A stretch of DNA of 64,000 bases from Diplonema papillatum (GCA_030068145.1 JAPJBO010000611.1:62001-126000); one strand, 5' to 3'; positions 20,714-29,940 are shown, numbered from the stretch's first letter. Notes: a model not told the origin generated them from the sequence alone. Translations and numbers: made by a program.

Positions 20714-23700
20714 GTATGTGCCCTTTTTTTAGTACTAACAATCTTGTGGGCAGGCTAAAAAGACGTAGACAGCGTGTTTTGGTAGTTGACCAGAATTCCT
20801 TACCTGAATACACACAGGGTAAATACAAGTGGGAAAACGATCAACCGGCACGCACAAGCAAACGTACTGTAACAATGCATTTTAAACACGAAAGAGAACA
20901 CTGGCAGCGTGTTTGGAAGAAGATTAGCCTAACGATCATGTTCACCCACTATCGTTCACTAGCAGGCTAATCCTCCCTCGGCACATACAAACCAAAATGG
21001 CCGAAGCCACCAATGACCAACAACCAAGGTACTCACCGACCCTCTTGCCTCGTGTAACCCCCACTCTTATGACACTCAGAGCACAAAGGATATCATCGAC
21101 TGATATCCTCGAGGATGAAGTCAACTGGGGCACAGTGCCCGTTTGCCGATACGTACAAACAACCATACGCCTATCCTTTTTTGAGTAATAACAGTCTTGC
21201 GGGTTGCCCTTGCTGTGTGTATTGTGCAGGCTAAAAAGACGCAGGCAGTGCAGATACCATTGATGCCATTGGTGCGGTGTTGCTCACCAATGGCAAACTA
21301 GCCCAAGCACGTTCTTGCATCCGCCCACCCCCCCCAAATACACTTACCGCACCATCCCCGCATGTGGTTTTTTTTTTGGATCAGCAGGGTTTGCTTGTAG
21401 GAAATTCTTGAGGAGACTGCCAGTTGCGATAGATCAAAGGAGGTAAATGTGCTGTAGCTCACACGAAACACAGGTAAATCTGGGTTTAGCGTAAGCGTTC
21501 AACGAAAATGACCCACTGTGTAGTTGTATTGTTTTCTCACCCTCTAGCCTCCTTCGAAATGAGCACAAGGCAGTCCCTCGAGTATTTTAGAGTTAAAGTT
21601 AATTTTGTGTTAACAATGCACTGTTGGTACTAAAAATTAGTAGCTGGCAGCGTACTACATGAAACTTACCAAAGCAGGCGAGTTCCGCTAGTGCGCACAA
21701 ACAAAACATTCTACTCGAAGAAGTCTCAAGCACCAAACATGCATGCGGGGCAGCATCTGTCCCGCCGAAACATTAAACCAAGACTTTCCCCCCCCCAACC
21801 CATCATCAGGGCAGCTTGCTCGGCGATAAAACGCGCATGGACGGGCTGTCTGTGAACCCGAACGCTTACGTCCGCCCCTCTCCCACGAGGGGCTGCCTCG
21901 GGGGGGTCGCAGAAGCAACCTACGACGCCATTCAGCTCTGCGAAGGGGCCGGGTTCGACACCTGCGTCGTTGAGACCGTAGGCGTCGGACAGTCAGAGGT
22001 CTGCCTTTTTTTTTGTGTTAACAATGCATTGTTGGTACTAAAAATTAGTAGTTGGCAGCGTACTAAAAGCAACTCACCAAATCAGGTGAAAAGCCGCTAG
22101 TGCGCACAAACAAACGGAAGCGCCATACTAATTTTTCCTCATCGCAGGATGTTTTATTGAAAGTATGCCAATACTGCAGGGATAATTGACCAGACCTCTT
22201 GAGTTTTTGCTAACCACGATTCGGGGAGTCGGGAGAACCTACAAAGCCAAAAGCAGGCGACCCCCAGTGCCAATGCTAAGGCCCCTAAACTCCCCCCGTT
22301 CGTGAGAAAAAGCGAAGAATAAAAGCACCTTCTTTTTTCCATCTGTCTTTGTCAAGAGCTGCAACTCAACTATTCTTAAGACTTAGCCCTATTCCGACGA
22401 GCGGGTCTGCGGGGGTTACCTCAATTCACTACTTTTAAAAGTAGTCGCCGAGTAAACCGATAACGTCTTTCGTAGGAAGACACACCAATGCCCCGACCTG
22501 ACAGAGCTGTCGGCAAAAAAAAACGCAATGGGAAGTCGTTGTAAAAATCAGCGAAAAGTTTTCCTCCCCATGGCCTCGGGGGAGCGCATCGAGCGGGGTG
22601 AGACACTCGTTAAAGTTATCATGTTCGGTTTAACCGGGGTTCCTTTCCCCTGGTGCTTAGGATATAAAATGCAAGCTTACCCCCTGTGGTACCTGCATTT
22701 CAAGTTCACTGCTTAGGACATTCATGTACTTTACAGTGCATGCTAATCCATGTGGTTCATGTACTTAAAAGAACTCAATGCTTAGCGAAGTGGACCCTGC
22801 CTGTCCCACCACAGCTGCACCCCGACCCCGTGCATATGCCGGGTGTCGGAGTAGAGAAAGCACTCGTCACCTGCGCGACCCACCACAAGGGGAAGTGTGA
22901 GGCGTGCCGAGCACTCGTCCGAAGGGACGTACCCACGGTAGAGATGTGCTGTCGGCACCATCACCACGCTGACGATGGGCAGCCGATCGCCGTGTGCGTG
23001 GAGCACAGCACGACGAAGTGCGGCGAGTGCAAGACGGTGGCGGCGTGTTGCCGCAGCGGGCATCATGCCTGCCGCACGCATGGCAGAGGAACCTGCCAAG
23101 AATGCAGGAGGCTCCCTACGTTGACACAGAGGAGACCGACAGCGTGCTGCCGCCGCGGCCACCACCAACCCAACGAACCGAACGCCCCGGCAACCCCCGG
23201 ACACAGCAAAAAGAAGAAGAGACCCCTCTCACCCACCCAGGTGGGCGTACAACGAGAAACGCCGGCGGGAAAGCGCGCGGCGCAGGCGCCGCCCGCCGTA
23301 GCGAAGCAGAAGACGGCGACGACCGGACGGGCAGCCAAGAGGCCGCCACCAACGCCAGGGACCGGCGAACGACCAGCGTTGAAAAAGAGGGTGCTCGGCA
23401 CCCCGAAGGAGAGCCCGATCGCCGGCCGCAAGCGGAAGAAGGCGAAGGCGACCACACCCGAGTCAGGGGTGCAACGAAGAAAGAGGAAGGCCCTTAAAGC
23501 AAACAGCTACCAGAAACGTTCGACGTCCCCAAGCACTCCAGTGCCCTCGAGAGTGAAAAACGTGCAAGCCTGTCCGCACCTGTGCCCCTCCACGCAATCT
23601 CCAGAACCGCAAGAAAGCCCAGCGCCCCTGGCGCCACAAGTACTCGACCTTGACGACGCAATGGCAGGTGACGACGTCATAAAGTAACCTTAAGCGGCGA

Positions 23701-26700
23701 CACAGTGCATGCTAATCCATGTGGTTCATGTACTTAAAAGAACTCAATGCTTAGGAAATTGGGCTCGAGATGGAGGACGCCTTGTTGGACGGGGAGCCGC
23801 TCTACGGTGTGGCGCTGGACTTCCGGAAATGCTTCGACATGGTCCCGCGAGAGATAGTACTGCGCTTAGCCGAGGACTTAGGATTGCACAATCGGGTTCT
23901 CAAGCCGCTGAGGGCTATCTACAGACTGCTCGCGAGACGCTTCAAGCTACCATTAGGGGTGGGCAGGGAGTTCAGTGTGACCAACGGTATCCTTCAAGGG
24001 TGCCCTGTGTCCGTCATACTCATCAATGCCCTGCTGTCGGTAGTGATGAAAGCGGTCAAGAAAGAAGCGGAGGGTGTGAGTCCAAAGTCATACGCGGACG
24101 ACGCCACACTGCTGTCCAGGCTGTCGGAGGCCGCCCTGCAAAAGGGAGTGGACGTAGTAGACGAGTTCTGCACACTCACCGGGATGGAGCTAAACCTCCA
24201 GAAGACGGTCGCGTTCTCGACGAGACGTAGGCATCAGTCGACTCTCAAACTCCGCAGCGTGGATGCGCTGCTGCGGTTTAGCAAATCCGTCAAGTGCCTC
24301 GGGGTCCTAGTCTCGACGGCGAAGAATAGGACGGAAAGGTCCGACTCGGAGAGGGTGGAGAAGGCGGCTGCCCTGGCGGAAGGCCTCCGCCATGCGCCGT
24401 TCCGGTACGAAAAGCGGGTCCGGATTGTGCAGTCGAATGTGCTACCGGCGGCGCTGTCAGGCTGCTCTTTCGCGCCGGTATCGAAGGTGGCGATGAAACG
24501 GCTGACGACGTCGGTGATGGGACTGATCTGGGGTGGATCCAACCCGAAGCGCGCGAGGGAGATGGTCCTAAACTTTCAGGAGAAGGGCCACCTGACGGAT
24601 CCCGGTACATGCCTAGCATATAGGGTGACGACAGCGTTTTACGCGGCGTGCGAGAGGTTGCCACGACTTCTGCCTCTGATGGAGAGCATCCGGGGAAGAT
24701 ACGCCGAGGGGGACCTACCCCTGGGGCCAGTTGGACTGGCGATGAGGAGCATGGAGGAGTGTGGACACGTATGGGGACCCGGGCCCCTGTCTCGCACGCT
24801 GAGGAATGGAGCAACGTATGACCCGTTAGCCTCGGCACCTTCGAAGAGGGGACATGAAGTTAGGGCGGACTTGAGGGCGAAGACGTGGTCCCGACTGGTG
24901 GCGAGGCGGCCGGGATTTGAGGGCATACAGAGAGCCGACCTGGAGCGGACGAACTCCTTCTGCAGGATGCGTGAATGTCCCGCGCACACCGCGAGGCTTA
25001 TACGTGTAGCGTTGGCAGGGGGGGTGAACACGGCTGAGTACACGTCGCGGATGAGGCAGGCCGGAGCTGAGCCGCAGGCGCCCAGCTGCAAGCACTGTGG
25101 AAGCGGCGACACCGAGGACGAGAAACACGTATTCTGGGACTGCGGAGCTTTTTACGTTAAAGGTTCCTGGCCACCCAGCCACGTGCTTCGAGCCCAGCCC
25201 GTTCCGCAAGGATTTCAGCCATCATCTCCTGGAGCCGCCTCGAGAATTGGGCATTCTCGGGTACTACCACACCGTGTTCCAGCGTGCATCTGGGCCAGTC
25301 GGCCCGGTTGGCTGCCATCAGCTCGGCATGTGCCTCTCGTCGCCGTACGTGCGAGTACCCACGACCCCCTGGTCGAGAGCGAATGCGATGCCTGCCGAGA
25401 AATTTGACCACCCCTTCGCGCGGATTGCCCCGGCATGGACGTGGGAACGGAACAAGACCTGGGGACTACCGACGTTTTATGCGTTGGTAGCGTGGCTGTC
25501 GGACATGCAATGGACCGAGAACGGGCAGGCGTCAATGCTGGAGCTTGCGATCGACTTTGAGCTCTTCTCGGGCCTCAGCATGCCGCTGCACGGGAATGCG
25601 CCGAAGGGGGTGAGAGAACGGGGAAACGTCCTGCGCTGCATGATGAGCGCGTTGGACAAGTTGGCGGCACAGCAAGGGCTGGGAAGCTGCATGAGAGGAG
25701 AGAGGGTGTGCCCGACGACGTCGCTGTCGTTCATGGGCATCACGGGGATATCGGGTATACGGCCCAGGCCACGCTTTCGCGAGGCACACACGGGGACGAT
25801 ACTTGAGGAACAAGTGAAAGGAAGCGATGTAGGGACGCAGTGCCCGACGTACCCTGACTGGACGATCGGGAGAGCGGCGAGGTGGGCCCTGCCTGCCCCA
25901 CCACAACTGCACCCAGACCCCGTGCATATGCCGGGTGTCGGTATAGAGAAGGCACTCGTCACGTGCGCGACCCATCACAAAGGGAAGTGTGAGGCGTGCA
26001 GAGCACTCGTCCGAAGGGACGTTCCCACGGTAGAGATGTGCTGCCGGCACCATCACCACGCGAACGATGGGCAGCCGATCGCGGTGTGCACAGAGCACAG
26101 CACGACGAAGTGCGGCGAGTGCAAGACGGCGGCGGCGTGTTGCCGCAGCGGGCATCATGCCTGCCGCACGCATGGCAGAGGGACCTGCCAAGAGTGCAAA
26201 AGGCTCCCTACGCTGACGCAGAGGCGACCGGCGGCATGTTGCAGCCGCGGCCACCACCAGTCCAACAAGCCGAACGTCCAGTCAACCCCCGGACGCAACA
26301 AGAAGAAGAGGCCCTCCTCACCCACCCAGGTGGGCGTACAGCGGGAAACGCCAGTAGGAAAGCGAGCGGCGCGAGCGCCGCTCGCGGCAACGAAAAAGGA
26401 GACGGCGACGACCGGACGGGCGACCAAGAGGCCGCCACCAACGCCAGGAACCAGCGAACGACCAGCGCTGAAGAAGAGGGTGCTCGGCACCCCGAAGGAA
26501 GGCCCGATCGCCGGCCGCAAGCGGAAGAAGACGAAGGCGACCACCCCCGACTCAGGGGTGCATCGAAGGAAGAAGAAGGTACCGAGGGCAAGCAGCTCTC
26601 AGAAACGACCGGGGACCACGGGCACACCAATGCCCTCGAAAGTGAAAAACGGACACACGTGCCCGCCCTCGTACTCGCCGACTCAGTCTCTGGAATCGCA

Positions 26701-29145
26701 AGAAAGCCAAACCCCGCTAGCTCCACAAATGCTCGACCTTGACGACGCAATGGCAGGTGACGACGTCATCCGATAACCTGACTTTCAAGGCAGTGCATGC
26801 TAATCCATGTGGTTCATGTACTTAAAAGAACTCAATGCTTAGGATGTGCGACGTGGACACCACAAAATCCAAGGAAAAATATGGAATAGACCGATTGTGA
26901 CGCGGCCGCTCTCGGAGGCCAAAGGTTCGTCACCTATGGCGTTTAGAATATAGACCCAAGGTATCAGTGGGCATGCCCACTGATACCTTGGGTGCCGACC
27001 ATGTCACAGAACCCCGGAATTAATTTGTAGGCGCCTGCAGAACAGGGTTAAAGTTCGCTGTAGATCTGGTTTCTTTTGCCACCGGTAGAAACTGCCTCCT
27101 CGGAGAGCATTCCTGGTTCATGACACAACTGAACCAAGCTTGAATGAATGTGTAGGCTCGCCGGAGTGGAATACACTCACCACCATCTTTCGGGAACATG
27201 GTGTCTTACGTGCGGCCGTTCCAGGCAGGGGGTCCGCACGACCTTCTCCCGGTTGACACTGGTCAGAAAAACGATGGAGGAGATCGGCGAGCTGAGTTTC
27301 TCGGACATGACCTGGATGCAGACCAAACTGGCAATCAGGCTGGGAGGCTTACGGCTCAGGTGTACGAGGTGCACCACGCCTCCGTCATCATCGCGGCACC
27401 CTCGGGCCGGAGAGGCCTGGCGCGCGTGCCGGATCCACACAGTGTGCTCCAGCACCAGGTGGGGGAGTATAACTGGGTGGTCCATTGCGCGAGGTGTGAC
27501 ACCCGCGAATCCAGTGGTGAATCCAGTGACCACCTGGTCGTCCGGGTGTCAAACCGGATTTTCACACTGGATTTGCGGGAGTGGCACATTGGGTTTGCGG
27601 GTGTACCCACACCCGACACTTTGACCGCACAGTCACTCCCCCACACGGTGCTGGAGAGCACCGTGCAGCGTACGAGATCGACGGGGGTGGGTAAAAAGGA
27701 TCAGCGAACACAAACATCAGAACAATGTGAGATTGAGACTTCAACACGCTCATGCAACTGGTGTCAACAAGATGTGAAAACGCTGCTGACACGCCACCAC
27801 TGGAATCACTCCCTGATTCTTCTCCGGGGGGGGGGTGGGATGTAGCCTCGGTGCTATCTGTCAGTTAGACTTTGCGTTGTCATGATGGCCGCTCTCCGTC
27901 GCACTACACATACTAATTGTAGGTCGATGCACGTAAGATGACAGACTGCTTTCTCCTCTTGCTGCCACCAGCCAACGGCGATGAGCTGCAAGGAATAAAG
28001 AAGGGCATCGTCGAAGTCGCGGACATTGTCGCTATTACGAAGGCGGATGGCAGCACAGAGCGCCTGGCAAAGGCGACACAGGCTGAGTACCGGAAGGCTC
28101 TGCAGGTATGTCCGGATTCCCAGCAGTTGTCTAATACACACCGGCCCCACTTTTAAGTACTAACAATCTTGCGGGTTGCCCTTCAATGTATTCTGCATGC
28201 TAAAAAGACGTAGGCAGCGTGTTTTGGTGGTTGATCAGAATTCCTTACCTGAATATACACAGGGTAAATACAAACCGATCAACCGGCACGCACAAAACAA
28301 AACGAAGCGCCTGTCTTTTTTGGGACAAGTGTCATCGGAAGCGAACGCTCAAGCTGTTTGTGCCGCGGGGATTCTCGTTGTTGTTCGGCGTTTTCCCCGC
28401 CACTTTCAGCTTTTCGAGCTTCCACCAGCAGAAACACACCGGGCTTTCCTCAGCCTGCCTGAAAACATTTGAACCGGAAGAAGAAAGAAGAAGAAAAATA
28501 AAAAGACCGCCCCTGGTCCAGGAACGTGACGGTCAACCACAGCTTGCAAAGCTTGAGTCGGGGGCAGCGCAGTGCCACAACCCCATCCGCTCTGCCCTGT
28601 GGCTGACCGTCTCGACGAGCTGGTGTTCAGCGCGAGCGCCAAGCCCCTAGGTGCGCCAAGCCTTGATGCTTTAGTTTGGGAAGTCAGTAGCCACTTGACC
28701 CGCAGGCCCGTGGCTCTGCAGTACCGCCGAACACGTGAAGCTTGGCTCCCGTGTTTCCCTGGTACCTAAATTCGAACCGGAGACAACGAAAACCCGGCCC
28801 GACACACAGCTGATTCGACCCTACGGAAAAACGGGCGACTGGAAGCCTCCCGTGATCACATGCTCGGCGGTGACGAAGAAGGGCATCGACGAAGTGTGGG
28901 CAGTCGTGGAGGAGTTCGTCGTGAAGCAGGAGCCGCTGCTCATCGAGCGGAGGCGCGGCCACCGCGTCGAGAAGATGTGGGAGTCCGTCCAGAAGGAAAT
29001 CACCCGCAGACTGTCCCGCGACCCGGCGATGCGCGAGCGGGCGTCATCCACGCAGCAAGGGGTCCTCGACGGTCTCATCGCACCCCGGCTCGCTGCGTCC
29101 AACATCCTCGAAACTTGGTTGCACGCGGAGGCAAAGGCGTCGTGA
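20357..29145 (+). CDS. MMAA: MMAA/MeaB-type GTPase, spliced from four exons
   Basis: Joining 20357-20713, 21810-21998, 27923-28105 and 28810-29145 gives one 354-residue protein. All three introns are GT-AG and phase 0, and each junction restores the family sequence. This G3E GTPase chaperones adenosylcobalamin loading and protects methylmalonyl-CoA mutase, which converts methylmalonyl-CoA to succinyl-CoA in propionate breakdown. Visible motifs: Walker A GPPGAGKS at residues 82-89, [19 protein letters not shown] across junction 1, ETVGVGQSE before junction 2, TKAD (G4) in exon 3 and CSAVTKKG (G5) in exon 4. The start [10 protein letters not shown] is arginine-rich, consistent with mitochondrial import. 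Length fits the family. Intron 2 (5,924 nt) carries two retroelement copies. The mutase gene is not in the window. Confidence 0.93.
20714..21809 (+). other. Intron 1 of the MMAA-type gene
   Basis: It begins GTATGTGCCC and ends CATCATCAG. Near its start lies AGTACTAACAATCTTG at 20731, which opens a segment of about 100 bp (20731-20828) shared with intron 3. It also holds 20870-20992, a copy of the repeat seen at 1001-1110, and a partial family G repeat at 21395-21590. Confidence 0.88.
21810..21998 (+). CDS. MMAA: MMAA-type gene, exon 2
   Basis: 63 codons, from [10 protein letters not shown] to GVGQSE. It contains [16 protein letters not shown] and ETVGVGQSE, both hallmark stretches of MeaB/MMAA proteins. 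It is bounded by CAG at 21807-21809 and GTCTGC at 21999. Confidence 0.93.
22156..22371 (+). repeat. Dispersed repeat family F, copy 2
   Basis: Matches 3463-3657 with about 20 bp of extra sequence (the CCAATGCTAAGGCCCC part). It lies about 160 bp into intron 2. Confidence 0.85.
22669..22709 (+). repeat. 41-bp repeat, inverted copy elsewhere
   Basis: The sequence starting ATGCAAGCTTACCCC and ending GCATTTCAAGTTCAC is matched in inverted orientation at 45013-45053 with about four differences. Here it sits just upstream of the first retroelement tail. Confidence 0.75.
22734..22784 (+). repeat. 51-bp retroelement tail, array A/B start
   Basis: This is the 51-bp module CAGTGCATGCTAATCCATGT / GGTTCATGTACTTAAAAG / AACTCAATGCTTA. 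Further copies are at 23703-23753, 26791-26841, 57331-57381, 61588-61638 and 62037-62087. This copy precedes a truncated body instead of ending one. Confidence 0.93.
22740..23687 (+). CDS. Truncated retroelement ORF (Cys/His-rich part), copy A
   Basis: An intact 315-codon frame. Its ATG (22740) lies in the 51-bp tail, which contributes [15 protein letters not shown] in frame, and the remainder is the C-terminal part of the retroelement protein. The Cys/His region has three units of the form CxxHxxxxCxxC followed by CCR and paired His ([36 protein letters not shown]). A long Lys/Arg/Pro-rich stretch with [12 protein letters not shown] follows, and the end is acidic ([14 protein letters not shown]). 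Compared with 60753-61050 I count about twice as many silent as replacement changes. Whether it is expressed is unknown; it lies in an intron of another gene in the same orientation. Confidence 0.6.
   Translation: MLIHVVHVLKRTQCLAKWTLPVPPQLHPDPVHMPGVGVEKALVTCATHHKGKCEACRALVRRDVPTVEMCCRHHHHADDGQPIAVCVEHSTTKCGECKTVAACCRSGHHACRTHGRGTCQECRRLPTLTQRRPTACCRRGHHQPNEPNAPATPGHSKKKKRPLSPTQVGVQRETPAGKRAAQAPPAVAKQKTATTGRAAKRPPPTPGTGERPALKKRVLGTPKESPIAGRKRKKAKATTPESGVQRRKRKALKANSYQKRSTSPSTPVPSRVKNVQACPHLCPSTQSPEPQESPAPLAPQVLDLDDAMAGDDVIK
22785..23702 (+). mobile_element. 5'-truncated non-LTR retroelement body, copy A
   Basis: Homology to the longer copy starts near the position equivalent to 60664 there, so only the C-terminal coding part and 3' end remain. 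The stretch after the stop (CCTTAAGCGGCGACA) differs from that of copies B and C but matches copy D, giving two subfamilies. It is bounded on both sides by the 51-bp tail. Confidence 0.85.
23703..23753 (+). repeat. 51-bp retroelement tail between copies A and B
   Basis: Identical to the tail at 22734-22784. It ends copy A and at the same time directly precedes the truncated start of copy B. Confidence 0.93.
23754..26790 (+). mobile_element. 5'-truncated non-LTR retroelement, copy B
   Basis: Begins at the position equivalent to 58557 in copy C and runs to the 3' end (CCTGACTTTCAAGG). It is nearly identical to copy C except for a segment of about 196 bp (25162-25358) that is inverted, with 13 extra bases at the left junction, and an indel near 26555. 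It lacks the first 390 or so codons present in copy C. Confidence 0.92.
23770..26776 (+). pseudogene. Reverse transcriptase of copy B, broken by inversion
   Basis: The first frame (23770-25407) has reverse transcriptase motifs: [12 protein letters not shown] (motif A), [18 protein letters not shown] (motif B) and YADDATLL (motif C). Then comes the zinc-binding CKHC-x9-H-x4-C pattern typical after such RTs. An inverted block then replaces the normal sequence and the reading frame changes; the second frame (to 26776) carries [14 protein letters not shown], the threefold Cys/His region and the basic tail ending [14 protein letters not shown]. Both halves stay open, but they are in different frames, so no full protein can be made. 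The original coding of the inverted block is readable on the minus strand ([19 protein letters not shown]). Confidence 0.9.
26791..26841 (+). repeat. 51-bp retroelement tail ending copy B
   Basis: Identical module to those listed above; it follows CCTGACTTTCAAGG of copy B and is followed by intron sequence (GGATGTGCGACG). Confidence 0.92.
26954..26993. repeat. Perfect 40-bp palindrome
   Basis: Positions 26954-26973 (ACCCAAGGTATCAGTGGGCA) are the exact reverse complement of 26974-26993, with no spacer. It lies in intron 2 about 110 bp after the end of retroelement copy B. Confidence 0.95.
27923..28105 (+). CDS. MMAA: MMAA-type gene, exon 3
   Basis: 61 codons from [10 protein letters not shown] to YRKALQ. 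Contains [17 protein letters not shown] and the G4 motif in AITKADGS. It follows GTAG at 27919-27922 and precedes GTATGT at 28106. Confidence 0.93.
28106..28809 (+). other. Intron 3 of the MMAA-type gene
   Basis: 704 nt, GT-AG. From 28156 to 28273 it matches the start of intron 1 (AGTACTAACAATCTTG, then AAAAAGACGTAGGCAGCGTG and CAGAATTCCTTACCTGAATA). From 28516 to 28766 it is a family A repeat. The acceptor is placed after CACACAG at 28803-28809, because this restores [15 protein letters not shown]; in-phase AGs at 28740 and 28782 are less likely. Confidence 0.8.
28516..28766 (+). repeat. Dispersed repeat family A, copy in intron 3
   Basis: Matches 12869-13125 closely and ends about 44 bp before the exon 4 acceptor. 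The same GAAGAA/A-rich leader precedes it. Confidence 0.88.
28810..29145 (+). CDS. MMAA: MMAA-type gene, exon 4
   Basis: 111 codons and a stop. It carries [21 protein letters not shown] (G5 region), the [12 protein letters not shown] helix and the C-terminal [16 protein letters not shown] dimerisation arm known from MeaB/MMAA. Confidence 0.92.
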   Translation: MIRPYGKTGDWKPPVITCSAVTKKGIDEVWAVVEEFVVKQEPLLIERRRGHRVEKMWESVQKEITRRLSRDPAMRERASSTQQGVLDGLIAPRLAASNILETWLHAEAKAS

Positions 29146-29930
29146 TGTCAGCCTGTGGCTCGTTGATGCGTCCGCTCACGGACGCATCGCGCACACACAC
29201 AACAAAACGTTATACGCGACTGTGGCACGGATCTGCACAAGGCTCTGCTCAATGTTTTGCTCGTATTCGACTCGTGAGCATCCAAAATCCTTCGAAGCTG
29301 GGGGGCTCTTCGGCACTGCGGCTTTGTTCTCGCAGACGAAATGAAGGAAGACACCCGCAGACTGTCCCGCGACCCGACGATGCGCGAGCAGGCGTCGCCC
29401 ACCCAGCAAGAGGTCCTCGACGGTCTCATCGCCCCCCGGCTCGCTGCCTCCAACATCCTCGAAACCTCGCGCAGGTTCAACAAAACGTGATACGCGACTG
29501 TGGCACGGATCTGCACAAGGCTCTGCTCAATGTTTTGCTCGTATTCGACTCGTGAGCAGCCAAAATCCTTCGAAGCTGAGGGGCTCTTCGGCACTGCGGA
29601 TTTATTTTCGCAGACGAAATGAAGGAAGACACCCGCAGACTGTCCCGCGACCCGACGATGCGCGAGCAGGCGTCGCCCACCCAGCAAGAGGTCCTCGACG
29701 GTCTCATCGCCCCCCGGCTCGCTGCCTCCAACATCCTCGAAACCTGGAGGCAACGGCGTCGTGATGCCAGCCTGCGGCTCGTTGTCTCACGGACGCATCG
29801 CGCAGATACAACAAAACGTGATACGCGACTGTGGCACGGATCTGCACAAGGCTCTGCTAAATGTTTTGCTCGCACCCGATTCGTGAGCGTCCGAAGCTGG
29901 GGGACTCTTCGGCGCTGTGGACGGTGCAGT
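29146..29930 (+). pseudogene. Two partial copies of MMAA exon 4 in tandem
   Basis: After the true stop codon, the end of exon 4 recurs at about 29342-29470 and 29618-29770 (RRLSRDPTMREQ, then [19 protein letters not shown]). Each is preceded by the same linker (CGACTGTGGCACGGATCTGC, AATGTTTTGCTCGTATTCGA), seen at about 29202, 29478 and 29808. The unit length is therefore about 276 then 330 bp. Both copies differ from the true exon in the same way (ACGATG, CAAGAG), so one derives from the other. They cannot encode a functional protein. Confidence 0.9.
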
Positions 29931-29940
29931 GTAGCTCCGG

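Larger units (their letters stand above)
21999..27922 (+). other. Intron 2 of the MMAA-type gene, with nested elements
   Basis: This 5,924-nt intron starts GTCTGCC and ends AATTGTAG. It contains a family F repeat (22156-22371), three 51-bp retroelement tails, two retroelement bodies (22785-23702 and 23754-26790), and a perfect 40-bp palindrome (26954-26993). From 27000 to 27900 I see no gene; the open frame at 27198-27845 has no recognisable domain. Confidence 0.88.

Noticed and set aside
22994..23497. Alternative frames over the Cys/His region of the retroelement (also at 25996-26742 and 60785-61573)
   Set aside because: They are out-of-frame shadows of the real ORF; the Cys/His frame is the one conserved between copies. 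The 60785-61573 frame is partly real only after the one-base loss near 61348.
27198..27845. 215-codon frame in MMAA intron 2
   Set aside because: No domain, overlapping open frames on both strands, and it lies inside a well-defined intron.
28735..28809. Upstream part of the exon 4 open frame ([17 protein letters not shown])
   Set aside because: Its first part is family A repeat sequence, and splicing at 28810 gives the family's normal spacing between YRKALQ and WKPPV.
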